Assembly: GCF_016906535.1 (NCBI RefSeq)
Contig: NC_057377.1
Location: 1,426,001-1,490,000, forward strand
Direction of reading: 5' to 3'
DNA: 64,000 nt
DNA from: Rhizoctonia solani
Lineage: Eukaryota; Basidiomycota; Agaricomycetes; Cantharellales; Ceratobasidiaceae
A program made the position numbers and the translations under genes. The notes beneath the pieces are model-generated. The model was given only the letters and a program-made list of their open reading frames with translations, ran no database searches and had not been told where the DNA came from. Shown in pieces: positions 10,266-20,483 of this stretch. The first letter of the stretch is position 1. Each line of letters begins with the position of its first letter.

Positions 10266-12124
10266 AATTCTGTGCTCTGGACGATTTTGTATTGTGTGAT
10301 TTATGTATTGTGTTTTGTTGTTGCCTTTTCTTTTTCTTTCCTTGTGGACCTCTGGGATGTACTTGTGATTTGTAGAGTTTACAATCCGAGTAGTGCGCGC
10401 GTACGACGAAAAATGACTTTGTTTGATTCATCCACAAGAGAGAGAGATTTCAGAGATGCGCGCGATCATATTTCATCTGCCAAGAGATTTTGGAGTAGAC
10501 CGATCTAGCACGTGTCGTGCTGCGTAGATTTATGACCGAGGATCTTGCGTAATGCGTACAAAAGGTACTGGACACTTTTGGTCAAGCACATCTGACCACT
10601 CGGTCCCACAAGTCTTCTAAAATATGCGCGCGCTTGAGGTGCTATTGGCCAAGGCGGTGCGACAATGGATCCAGAAGCAACCTAACATATCCTGTATGCG
10701 TTAATTGATAATAGAGGATGGCTTGTATGTCATACCATCGTCTACTCGAGAGAACGATCAAGCTTCGGTAAGGTTAAAGCAAAGAACGGTGCATTGCAGC
10801 GAGTTTCGGACGTACCGGATATTGGGGAGGAGTAATTCACCGGGGCACGCCATCTTGCCAAGGACAAACATGGATGCTAACGTTATATACATCACAGCAA
10901 TCACTACCCAATACCTCTCTTGCGCATCCGGATCCCTACAAGTTCGGAAATAAGAATTGCCCACAGAGCGAGGTCGAGGCTCCTCGGGGATGCTCCTCCC
11001 CGCGCGGTCGCATTGGATAGGGGCTTGCGGTACGGGTATATATGGGAACAATATACAACGTGTAACGTAGCCTATAAGATAGGTGCACGTGGATCTGATT
11101 TTATGATTCGAGCTTTGAAGGTCGAAGCTTTAGATCTGGGATATACGAGGGTGCTGGGGGATTGGGATGTATGGTAGGTTCGGTAGCGGCAACATGTATA
11201 CGTATACGCGGGAAGCAGCTTGTATATCTCCTATACGTTTATGATTGATGAAAATTACCCATTTCGGGTATCTTCCTAAGGTTTATCAGAAGAAAGCGCC
11301 TTTTCACTGAGTATAATGTCTTAGTAAGTAGAAGATGTCCACGGGATCCAAGGAACCTAAGAAAAAGGCCACGGTTACCGATTGCGAGCTGTGAGCCCTA
11401 CATAACGATTTTAGCATTTCACTCTCAAAGAAAGTTTCCAAAGATTCTGCAGGTATGTTCATATCGGAATCTCCAGATGCGAACCATAAAGGTCTTCAGG
11501 GGCTCACACCCAATCCATCAATCAAACAGTGATACGGAGCGGGCGTATAATTCATGCTCCACCGCGATTGTATGGATATACAAGCAGATGAATACGTTGA
11601 CATGCCACTCGTAGTGCGTGGCTTCGGCCTGGTCAGTCACCAGACATTACGTGCCTTGAGTAGCAAAGTAAATATATAGCTCTCTGATGAATAACATGAT
11701 AACTTTGAATTTCGTGGTTATGTGGGAGATTAAGCTTAAAATGCTTAGGCCCCGATAAAGTTGTACCGTTACAATCAAATGCTTCAGTTGCATGGGCTCA
11801 TCTACTAGCGTCCTTTTCACTTTTTCGCCGGCTAGAAAGTTCCACACTGATCAGAGTTCCCCCTATCTTTTGGAGCGTTAGGCAATCCTCCAATGTTTGT
11901 TTTTGTGAATGTTGACTGGCCAATCTCATACCTAGCCTATTTTATGCTAAGGATAACAAAAAGTTCCTTGGGGTCCTCTGGTGAGGGGTATCAAGCCAAG
12001 GGAAGACACGCGGGGTTTAGTGAAGATTTAATGTAGGAAAGTAGCACCGATTGTTAAGATAGGTATGTTTCATTTTCCTACTTATCATTCAAAGGTAGCG
12101 TACAGCATCATAAATGCACTAAAA
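10266..12124. other. Intergenic region, 1.9 kb
   Basis: No gene is securely supported. A 19-codon frame at 11335-11394 begins with a well-placed ATG and a Lys-rich run (KEPKKKA) and ends next to a possible GT donor; its downstream splicing is ambiguous. A reverse frame at 10758-11051 contains a hydrophobic stretch but no known motif. The rest looks non-coding. Confidence 0.4.
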
Positions 12125-13258
12125 TCAATAGGACTTGAAGACTAAGTTTAACATATCTACTGCGGCCTGATACGCCTCAAGCTTAGCAGTTCCAGTGGTA
12201 GTTTCATCCCCGATTTTGGCCCACTTATCCCAGTAGTGCACTATTTTCTTGAGATCCTTCATCACAACCTTTAAACCCTCAGCCTTGAGTTTCTTTCCGT
12301 ACTCTAAAGCTTCGTCACGCAAGGCGTCCTCCTCACATGTTATGAGTAAGATATGCTCTGGCAGGAACGAAGCAGGAACGTTGACGGGCGAGAGCCGTGG
12401 GTCTTTCAGATCTGTGCCGGGAGGCACGTAGCTGTCTCGAGCCAAAGTGATAAAATCGGAGGGGAACGAATTTACGTTGCCGTCCGACATAACTGGTGGG
12501 TGTTCGATGGCGTACTTGAGGGACACCTCAACGCTAGGATAAATAGAAATAATTCCTATGGCGTAAGAAAACTTCAGCGCGCAACGTAATGATATACGAT
12601 AGAAAACATACCCTTTATAGTGCCTTTGGGTAACATACTATTCACGGTAATAGCCAACGCTCCTCCCGCCGAAAATCCACCGATAGTGATTCGGTTAGTG
12701 TCGAAGTAGCCCTCAGCATTTGCTAATACATATTCAACTATGTCCTTGACATCGTTGGGTGCCGCCGGAAACGGATTCTCGGGGCCTATTTGTATGCGTA
12801 AGGTTATTCATTAGCTCCGAGGAACCAATCCCACACTCACCCTTGGCATAACCACCATCGAGGACAATTGCCCCGGTACGGTCGCTTACCATCCTGCAGA
12901 AATCTGCATCGGTCCCGTGCATGCAATCGAGCATGAACCCGGAGCCTGATTTTGTATATGCGCGTGTGTCAACATTCCGGCGTAAACTGAAAGGGATATT
13001 TATGAAGCAGCTGGACATACCATGTAAATTGATATATACAGGATACTGTTTATGCCTGTTGAAATCTTGGGGCTCATATGCATACATTCTTATTTTTCGA
13101 GCTGAAGAGGTAGATGAAATAACGAAGCGGCGTTGGGGTGGGAATTTTGTGTACTCGGGTGGATCGCGACTTATGGATTGGATGAAAAACAGTGCTCCGA
13201 AGGTTGCACGGGCTAACCATACTCTGAATCGCAGAACAAGTACATCAAGTAACGACAT
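12125..13258 (-). CDS. Alpha/beta hydrolase fold-3 esterase/lipase-like, array copy 1
   Basis: This is a carboxylic-ester hydrolase of the hormone-sensitive-lipase/arylacetamide-deacetylase group. The N-terminus MSLLDVLVLRFRVWLAR is hydrophobic and basic, a possible membrane anchor or association helix. The oxyanion region reads NLHGSGF instead of the usual HGGG. The nucleophile elbow is IGGFSAGGALAI (Ser in GFSAG), the acid is probably Asp in ITCEEDALRDEA, and the His is in IVHYWDKW. The exons join cleanly at HG|SG, AKG|PEN and IKG|IIS with no stops. Start 13258 matches the MTLLD start of copy 2. It is oddly DGGYAKG where the paralogues have DCDYAKG, and the histidine loop is VHYWD rather than VH(G/A)WD. 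The substrate is unknown. Confidence 0.82.
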
Positions 13259-14373
13259 AGCAGCTGCGAAACGCAAATCAAGGGGAACGCGAATTCAATA
13301 TATGGGCGAAAATTTGGAAAGGGGTTGTGCTAGTCCAAGCCATAGTAACGCTGTATTTATCTAAGCACACATTGCAACAAATCAAATGAGAATGTGTACT
13401 TACCCAGATGTCGTTATTTTAGCATTCCGTTAAATATACCATATCCGGTATTGAGACGTTACTCCTCCTAGCCGTAGAACGAAGCCCCGGAAACAACGTA
13501 GTAGGGAAGAAATTCACTGGAGCATACAACCCCCGGTAATATCCAAAAGTAGGAAATGCAAGAACTCCTCCCTCACCGAAGGCAAGAGCGTACCGGCTGG
13601 GTCTCGTTAGTCTTATCGATGGGAAGAGCTGCAACAAATTAAACTAACTCTAATGCCATTAAAGCAAATATCATAATAATAGACCGCACATCCACTCTTT
13701 CATTCATTGCTCATCATCAACAACCTGCCCGGGATGTCACATATACATATGGTCAAATTATATCCGACCGAGTGGTTGCACATCTTTTCGTAAAGTCCTG
13801 ATTGGGATGCCGATTCCACCACATATTAGCCACCCATTGAGTGTTTAACCATTGGAGCTTACGGTCAACCTACCGCTCAGGAGGAGTGACCGCAAAATCA
13901 AGTTGAGACACCAATTGTAAGGTCTCCACTATCAGATGTATATATATATAGAATTAGCCTGCAATGGAGTTGCGTTGAATGAAATATTGTAACACACTCG
14001 ACATACGTGGTAATACAAAAGACAGATAGAGCAAAATCCTTTCCCGTGTCCTTATAAGACTATTAAAGGAAACACGCGTGTAAGCAGGAGAAACCAAACA
14101 ACTGCATATAGTTGGTAAACAAAAGCTATCGACCCTGATGTAGAGGCGAGGAGGTCGGGGATGGACGAAGTCGTGACGTGAGGGTAGTGCATATATTCTC
14201 AATAATGAGTAATATATCGTACCCCTTATAACCACTTCATCGATGGGATAAAAATGACAGGTAAAATAGGCCATTCCTCGTCGATAGAAGTGGTTCAAAG
14301 ATTGCTCCGAGGCTGCAGTTGGTTAGCGGGGGGCATAAAAATAGCTAAAACACATATCTGGCTTGATTAGTTG

Positions 14374-14412
14374 TATATAAGAGCACTTCATCCGGCTATA
14401 AACACGACGTCA
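14374..14412 (+). promoter_or_regulatory. Orphan promoter-like cluster: TATATAA, CTATAAA and GACGTCA
   Basis: TATATAA lies at 14374-14380, CTATAAA at 14396-14402 and a CRE-like GACGTCA at 14406-14412. An AC-rich leader-like sequence follows, then an ATG at 14527 that opens a 43-codon frame before the foldback element. No annotated gene follows, so this may be the front end of a gene lost to insertion, or chance. Confidence 0.25.
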
Positions 14413-14850
14413 TTTGAGCTTCCAACACAAAGATCTGCACAACAACTCAAATACCTAGGCCTAGGAGATCGGGAGCTTGAAATTATTCTATGAGCTTGTA
14501 AAATCATTCTCATTCACTCATATATAATGTCCTTACGGTCTTACTATCCACTTGGCCTCGGGCCGGCACAACGCGAGAAGAGAGGGGGGAATATATGTAC
14601 AATGAGTAAAGGATACGACCGGGACCGGCCGAACCAGGTCGTATACGAGTCGAGGTGAGGGTAGGTGCGACTCACAGAAAAAGCGGGAAAATGGGTCAGA
14701 GAAACTGCGAGCAACAGTGAGCCCGTAGGATGTGGTAGGGAAAGAGAGCAACTAGAGGCGCAAGTGCCGAGTCATGGTGTTACCAAACGGGGACAAATAC
14801 AATACATAGGTGGGAAGCGACGGTCCATGTCCCGGCCTGGGCGGCCCAGT

Positions 14851-15331
14851 ATGAGCAACGCCAATTTGAACGCAGACGTGTATATAAATCGCTGATAAGG
14901 TTATAAACCGGGTCCAGAATGGGTTGCGAACGGGTCCGGGACCCGCCTGGAGGCTTCGGCGTCGGGTGAGTCGGTTCTCTGTCAGCTCGAAGGGGTGTAG
15001 GGGTTTAAATACAAAATATACATTAAAGAAAAAACAATCGATTGACCCAAAACGAGCAAACAAAATCGTCACGCTTCATGTGCCTGTGGACAAACGACAT
15101 AAAGCCAATCGAGTAAAAGGACAAAACGAATATCTGGGACTCGGAAACGCGCCAAGAGCTGCGGTGCCCGGATTTGAGCCCTTACATCCCTTCGAGTTGA
15201 CAGAGAACCGACTCACCCGACGCCGAAGCCTCCAGGCGGGTCCCGGACCCGTTCGCAACCCATTCTGGACCCGGTTTATAACCTTATCAGCGATTTATAT
15301 ACACGTCTGCGTTCAAATTGGCGTTGCTCAT
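14851..15331. mobile_element. Foldback (long terminal inverted repeat) element, MITE-like
   Basis: Bases 14851-15010 are the reverse complement of 15172-15331. The outer 135 or so bases of the arms appear identical; the few differences lie in the innermost 25 bases and are mainly G/A or C/T. The unique loop (15011-15171) has no coding capacity. No obvious target-site duplication is visible: the flanks are CGGCCCAGT on the left and TATATATTT on the right. The size and the absence of a transposase fit a non-autonomous foldback or MITE element. It lies between two tandem hydrolase genes. Confidence 0.75.
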
Positions 15332-15378
15332 TATATATTTATGCGCCTCGGCGTAAATAAAGTGAATGAAAATTATCA

Positions 15379-16566
15379 TTATGTCCAAGTTATTTGCGAG
15401 TCTAGGTACATAACTGGCCCATTGCATGTGAGCTCTACCATAAATGAGTGGTCAATTATTTTTTGAGCACTATAAATCAATCTCAAGACTTCCACAGCAG
15501 CTTTATATGAATCATATTTCGCATCCCAACCCGGTGTTCCCTTTTTGGCTCGTTTATCCCATGCATGTACTGCTTTTGGTATTTCCCTTAGTATGACCTT
15601 TACACCTTCTTTCTTAAGCCGCTTGGCATACTCAGCGGCATCAGACCGTAAAGGATCCTCCTCGCATACAACCATAAATACGTGCTCGGGCAGTACCGCG
15701 GACGGTGTATTGATCGGGGAAAGTCGAGGATCGGTCATGTCTGTGCCAGTGGGCGTGTAGCTCCTTTTGACAATCTCATTGAACCAAGGAGTAATCGGGT
15801 TTGTGTTCCCTTCCGACACAGGCGGCGGAGCTCGAGTGGCAGTTTCAAGAGAAAGATCAACGCAAGGGTAGAATGCAACAACCCCTGTGATTAAAATGAT
15901 ACTTAGACTTTATTTGGCCCAATTGCGTCAACAATTTACCTTTCAGCGTATTTTTGGGCTGGCTCACACCAGCAGTCAATGCTAGGGTACCTCCAGCTGA
16001 AAACCCTCCGATAGTGATGCGAGAAGTGTCAAAGTGACCATCCTTGTTGGTGATCACGTAGGAAATTATGTCTTGAACATCGCGGGGAGCGGCCGGAAAT
16101 GGGCATTCCGGGCCTAGTGAGAATTAGTTAGATATCCAAATACAGTCTGTTCTGAGTTTTAAGCTTGTAACTCACCTTTCGCATAGTCGCAGTCTAGTAC
16201 AACCGCGCCTGTATGTTTACTTACCAAATGACAGAAGTCGCTATCTGACCCAAGCATAGGGATGACGAATCCGGAGCCTGTCCATACTAGATTGATTTCC
16301 TGGTCTTATCAGAGCCTATTAACTGTCTCACCATGAAAATTCAGATGCACCGGATAGCGTTTCTGCCTGTCGAAGCGCTCGGGTTCGTAAACCCTGATCC
16401 ATATCTTGCGTCTAGACGTTGTGGACGGAATACTGAAACTTTGCTGAGGTGGGAATTTTGAGTGCTCAAGTGTCTCGAAAAAGGTTTGGAATGATTTGGT
16501 CGAATAAGCCATCAACCGCACAAACCATACTTTAAGTCGTAGGGAAAGGAAGTCAAGTAATGTCAT
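15379..16566 (-). CDS. Alpha/beta hydrolase fold-3 esterase/lipase-like, array copy 2
   Basis: Close paralogue of copies 1 and 3 in the same orientation. It starts MTLLDFLSLRLKVW, followed by the HSKFPPQQSF region and KIWIRVYEPERFDRQK, and reaches the oxyanion element NFHGSGFVIP. The segment LGSDSDFCHLVS leads to VLDCDYAKG, the nucleophile elbow is ITIGGFSAGGTLAL, the acid region VCEEDPLRSDA, and the base is His in KAVHAWDKRAKK. Introns fall at the same three places as in copy 1. The C-terminus runs about 25 residues beyond the conserved helix (VLRLIY) into an unmatched tail, ending 47 bases from the foldback element, so the tail may have changed when the element inserted. All triad positions are present. 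The substrate is unknown. Confidence 0.83.
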
Positions 16567-17085
16567 CCCTAATGTAGGAGTTTCACAAGAGGCGCGAAGC
16601 TGAAATGTTCGATGAGTGTGTGGGAGATGTGTTTATCAGACCCCCTATGGTCAGTTATATAGAACAAAAAATCAAATGGATACTATTCTTTCGGCGGCCT
16701 TGAACCTTTTCTCGTCATTTGAGTGAGCCTTTCAATCGAAAGGTGCTGGTAGGGGTTGGAATGACCTGAAACTACTTATTATAAAGCGTGAACACTATGC
16801 CGAGGTGTCGGCTGTGTATTAAAGACCATTTCATGGTAGATTGTTGCAGCCGACGGAGGTAATATCCGCCTCTGCCTCCAGCTCACATGGCTTGACGTAA
16901 TCAAGTTTACTCCACTCTCCTCCCACCTACCTAAGTCTCTACTGCATCCGCGCATTTTTCACACGTTTTCAGGCCTACCTAGACTGCCCACCGCTACCTA
17001 CTATATGCAAATTTTCACCAAATAATAGGCCTGACCCAGAAAGCCTCCTTCCATAGACATATTTTCCTCCACTCTGCTCGCCTAT

Positions 17086-17111
17086 AATGTGCACAATGGA
17101 TAGTGCACATT
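17086..17111. repeat. Inverted repeat, 9-bp arms
   Basis: AATGTGCAC at 17086-17094 pairs with GTGCACATT at 17103-17111 across an 8-base spacer. It could form a hairpin or act as a dimeric protein site in the spacer between hydrolase genes. Confidence 0.6.
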
Positions 17112-17154
17112 TTACATTCAACAGATATACGTATCACAGTACCATGTGTGCGAT

Positions 17155-17175
17155 AGAGGTGTTTTAAACACCTCT
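17155..17175. repeat. Perfect 21-base palindrome, 10-bp arms
   Basis: AGAGGTGTTT at 17155-17164 is followed by one T and its exact complement AAACACCTCT at 17166-17175. Such symmetry is rare by chance. It lies 45 bases from another inverted repeat. Confidence 0.65.
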
Positions 17176-17428
17176 CATGTCCAAGTAACTCAGCATTTAG
17201 CTACAAGTTGAATTAACATTATCTGCGTGATCAAAACTTGCATACTAGATTCTTGCTATTGACATCCCTATTTCGATCAATGGCCTAATACCTCTCGAAG
17301 CTATCACCATTAGGTGCATTGCTGGCCACCACTAAACTTCCTTGAACCTCCAGGATATGCCCGCGCCTGTAGCCATCTCATTTATTCGGAAGTCTCAATT
17401 GAACAATCTGGCCAGGAGTTAATGGCTA

Positions 17429-18515
17429 TCACTGAAACATAATCTTAAGAGTATCAACTACAGTCTCATAAGCTTCATGTCTTGCAGCACCGGCTAGGGT
17501 CCTTTCTTTTGCCTCCTTATCCCATCCGTGAACCATCTTTGGCATTTCCTTCAGGTCAACTTGTAATCCTGCTATTCTCAGCCTCTCAACCAGAACTATA
17601 GCTTCATCATGTAGTGGATCTTCTTCGCATATAATCAAAAGAACTCTCTCTGGAAACGATGATGTATCGGTATTGACTGGAGAAAGTCGAGGGTCCAAAA
17701 CATCGGTAGTAGACGAAATGTAGCTTCTGTATCCAAGTTTGAGGAACCATGGCGGGAGTGGGTTGGAGTTTCCTTCGGAAATGGAAGCTGGGGGTCGAAT
17801 TGTGTGGTCGATTGAAAGATCGGTGGCAGGATATATCGCGACCACTCCTATTTTAGCAGCATCAGTGCCCTTTGGATCGACACGAACTCAGCGTCCATTA
17901 TCTCACCTTTGAGAGCGCCCTTTGGTTGGCTCGCACCTGCGGTGAGGGCTAGAGTTCCGCCAGCAGAGAAACCTCCAATTACAACGCGTGCGATATCCAA
18001 GTACCCCTCCTCGTTCTTTAATGTATGGTCAATTACGTCTTTCACGTCTTCCGGAGCTGCTGGAAAGGGCCATTCGGGTGCTGTGGTGTGCACCAAATGT
18101 GTCATTATGTCTATACTTATAACCTAAAAAATACACACCCTTTGCATAGTCACAATCAAACACAACTGCACCTGTACGGTTGCTAACGATACGACAGAAA
18201 TCGGAGTCAGACCCTAGGGCAGGGACTATGAACGCTGAACCTGCGCATATATTCCATTATTGATCGAGTTTTGTTAAATGCAGGCATCGTACCGTGGAAA
18301 TTGAGATACACAGGATATTTCTCATTTTTATCAAAATTGGGAGGTTCAAATACGTTGACCTTGATTTTTCGGGACGAGCAGCTGGAGTCGATTGTGAATC
18401 TTCGGTCTGGTGAGAATCTGGTGTAATACGGGGCACTTCCGAACCAAGATATGAAGAATGATCGTATTCGGATCGAGCAGCGTAGGAGCAACACTTTGAT
18501 ACGTAGGCTGAGCAT
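17429..18515 (-). CDS. Alpha/beta hydrolase fold-3 esterase/lipase-like, array copy 3
   Basis: Third tandem paralogue. It starts MLSLRIKVLLLRC, a hydrophobic and basic N-terminal helix slightly shorter than in copies 1 and 2. It continues with KIKVNVFEPPNFDKNEKYP, and the oxyanion element is NFHGSAF, so Gly is replaced by Ala relative to copies 1 and 2. LGSDSDFCRIVS and VFDCDYAKAPEW follow. The nucleophile elbow is VIGGFSAGGTLAL, the acid region is ICEEDPLHDEA and the base is KMVHGWDKEAKE. Intron positions match the other copies. The reading frame is intact to the stop at 17429. The HGSA variant could change acyl specificity, which is inference only. Confidence 0.82.
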
Positions 18516-18909
18516 AAGTACCCTCGGGCTGCCAAATCCACTACTTGATTATCGTAAATTTAATTATCAAAGTAACCGTGGCGACAGATGTTAACCGGAC
18601 TAAGCAGTCCTAATGGGGATCGGCCCAAGAACAAGCGACAGTCTCTTCGTGAATTGGAAGGGCTTGGGGGATCCGCGTGTCTGTTGGTCTTTGAATGTGC
18701 TGTTCAGAATGTAGCATAAGATTCGGTGATGCATATACTGAACACGTCGACTATATATACAGGCCAACCCGCGGTTCCCGCGGAACAAATGCCAAATCAC
18801 AACGAGTTTAGAGGCTTCCTACCGTGTGTGCTGGCTCAGGCCTGGCTTCTACGGGATTTATAAGAGTTCTTTAGTGACTAGAATACTTTCAATCAATAAA
18901 CAGATCGCA
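18516..18909. other. Spacer between hydrolase copy 3 and the decayed copy 4
   Basis: Nothing coding is supported. A TATATATA-type tract near 18755 could be promoter sequence for copy 3. Confidence 0.5.
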
Positions 18910-20005
18910 TTAAATCGATTGCCTTATCGCATGCTGTGTCTTTTTCAGGTCGTATTCAGCATTCACACGACCGTCCTTATCCCAACAACGCATAACCCCA
19001 GGGATTTCCATCATGTGTACATTTTTACCCTGTTCTTTGAGTGATTTCTCCAACGCAGTCGCTTCGTCTCGTAGTGGGCCGGACCCATATGCAATAAACA
19101 ACAATTGACTAGAAAAGGCAGACAGAGTGTTGTTGTGACGAGATAGCCGGGGTCGTCAAGCGCCGTAGTCTCTGTGATATAGGCTCTTGAACAGTACTTT
19201 AGCAGGAATGGAGGAAGCCGAGGATGTTCCTTTAGATTGGCTTCAAGATGGTAGGGCAATCTGATCCAGTGAGCAGTAGGTTCGTTATAGCGTAGAATGC
19301 GGTAACGGCTAGATTGAAGGATTGAAGAATAGGATCGAGATTTAGTTTTCATGAACATTCTATAAATAGCTACGCACCTCTGAAAGTATCTTCCGGCATA
19401 GTCACATTGATCACGAGAGCCAGAGCAGCACCTGCCGAGAATTTGCCAACGGTTATACGGGATGTACCGTAATACCCATCCGGGTTCGCCAAAATATGTG
19501 CAACTACGTCGCATAGGTCATCATAAGCTGCTGGAAAGGGGGCTTCAGGAGCTATATGGCACTTTGATATCAGAATTCTAAACTTAAGTAATATGTCATT
19601 TAACAATGCCCGCGGCGTAGTCAAAATCAAGTACCATTGCGCCAGTTCCCCTGTTGATTTTGCGGCAGAATCCCGAGTCGCTTCCGAACATAATAGTGAC
19701 CGCAAATCCTGGGCCTATATGGAAGTCACATGATCAAAGTGACCTGCGGATTCTGATATATGGACACTACAAACCATGTACATTGATATGCATTGAATAT
19801 TTCTTCTTGCTCTATATCGAAAGTACCAGGTTTGTATACATTCATCTGTATGCTCCTCCTGCCCTTATCGCAGTAAAATGGACTCGTCGGGAGGAAAGTT
19901 ACGTATGTTAGGTAAATATCCGGATCCATGAAACTGAGAAATACGACTTGTGAGGTACACCAGGCTTCGTAGAAAATATGCGACGATTAGCTTGACAATG
20001 TACAT
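18910..20005 (-). pseudogene. Decayed alpha/beta hydrolase, array copy 4
   Basis: All parts of the family can be followed in order, but the gene is broken. The N-terminal helix (MYIVKLIVAYFLRSLVY) runs into a stop at 19865-19867 just after FPPDESI; the continuation QMNVYKPGTFDIEQ needs a frame change. The strand before the oxyanion HG needs a second shift. A third is needed within DDPGY, where a base appears lost from a C run. Active-site positions have also changed: the elbow reads GKFSAGA instead of GGFSAGG, the acid motif CEEDP is AYGSGP, and the base loop VHGWD is VMRCWD. The Ser remains, but the acid and His are gone. Independent loss of frame and catalytic residues indicates a pseudogene. 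Confidence 0.78.
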
Positions 20006-20483
20006 ATCGTGGGCAAACAGGGATTTGGCACACGCCAAGAAATCGCAAGAAGTAAGATTCAGAATCTCACGGCAGATGTCAGGATCCACCGGGATTATGC
20101 CCGTGGGGTTTACTACCGATATGGGACCGACCACTGGCTCAAAGCCTGTGTGTTCGGCGAAGGTCCTTAACAGGTAAAAAAAAATCGAATAAAGGTAGAT
20201 GGGCCTGAAGGATCTAGTGCCTTGAACATATAGGCATAAAACTTTGCCAGCTTGCCCTAGAAATCAGCTCGCTGTCGACTGAGCGCGTATCACAAAAACC
20301 CTATTTGTTATTGTTTATCCTAATTACTTCCGTCTGGCTGCCCGCATGATCGGTCGTGTTTCTATCTCTTCTGATGGCAAGGAGTGCGAACTATATAGAG
20401 GGATCTGCTTCTGCGCTTGGCCACGACCCCCGTATACCGACTAGATACACTCGTTTTTGCTTGGTCTGATACAAGGCAGCACA
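20006..20483. other. Divergent spacer before the membrane-protein gene
   Basis: This lies between the decayed hydrolase and the plus-strand gene at 20484. It includes an A-rich run near 20175-20190 and likely promoter sequence. No gene is seen. Confidence 0.5.

Larger units (their letters stand above)
13259..15378. other. Intergenic region between hydrolase copies 1 and 2, containing a foldback element
   Basis: The stretch next to copy 1 probably includes its 5' untranslated region; a GTAAGT donor near 13400 may mark a leader intron. A reverse frame at 13419-13637 is moderately protein-like but unrecognised. Promoter-like sequence lies near 14374-14412, and the foldback element occupies 14851-15331. 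Nothing else is supported. Confidence 0.5.
16567..17428. other. Intergenic region between hydrolase copies 2 and 3
   Basis: No gene is seen. It contains two compact palindromes (17086-17111 and 17155-17175) listed separately. The C-rich stretch 16900-17080 is not open in a protein-like frame. Confidence 0.55.

Noticed and set aside
10758..11051. Reverse frame with a hydrophobic stretch
   Set aside because: Could be an exon of an unknown gene, but no neighbouring exon, start context or family resemblance supports it.
14752..15466. Overlapping open frames on both strands with matching protein segments
   Set aside because: They are two readings of the foldback element's complementary arms; there is no domain and no conserved protein character.
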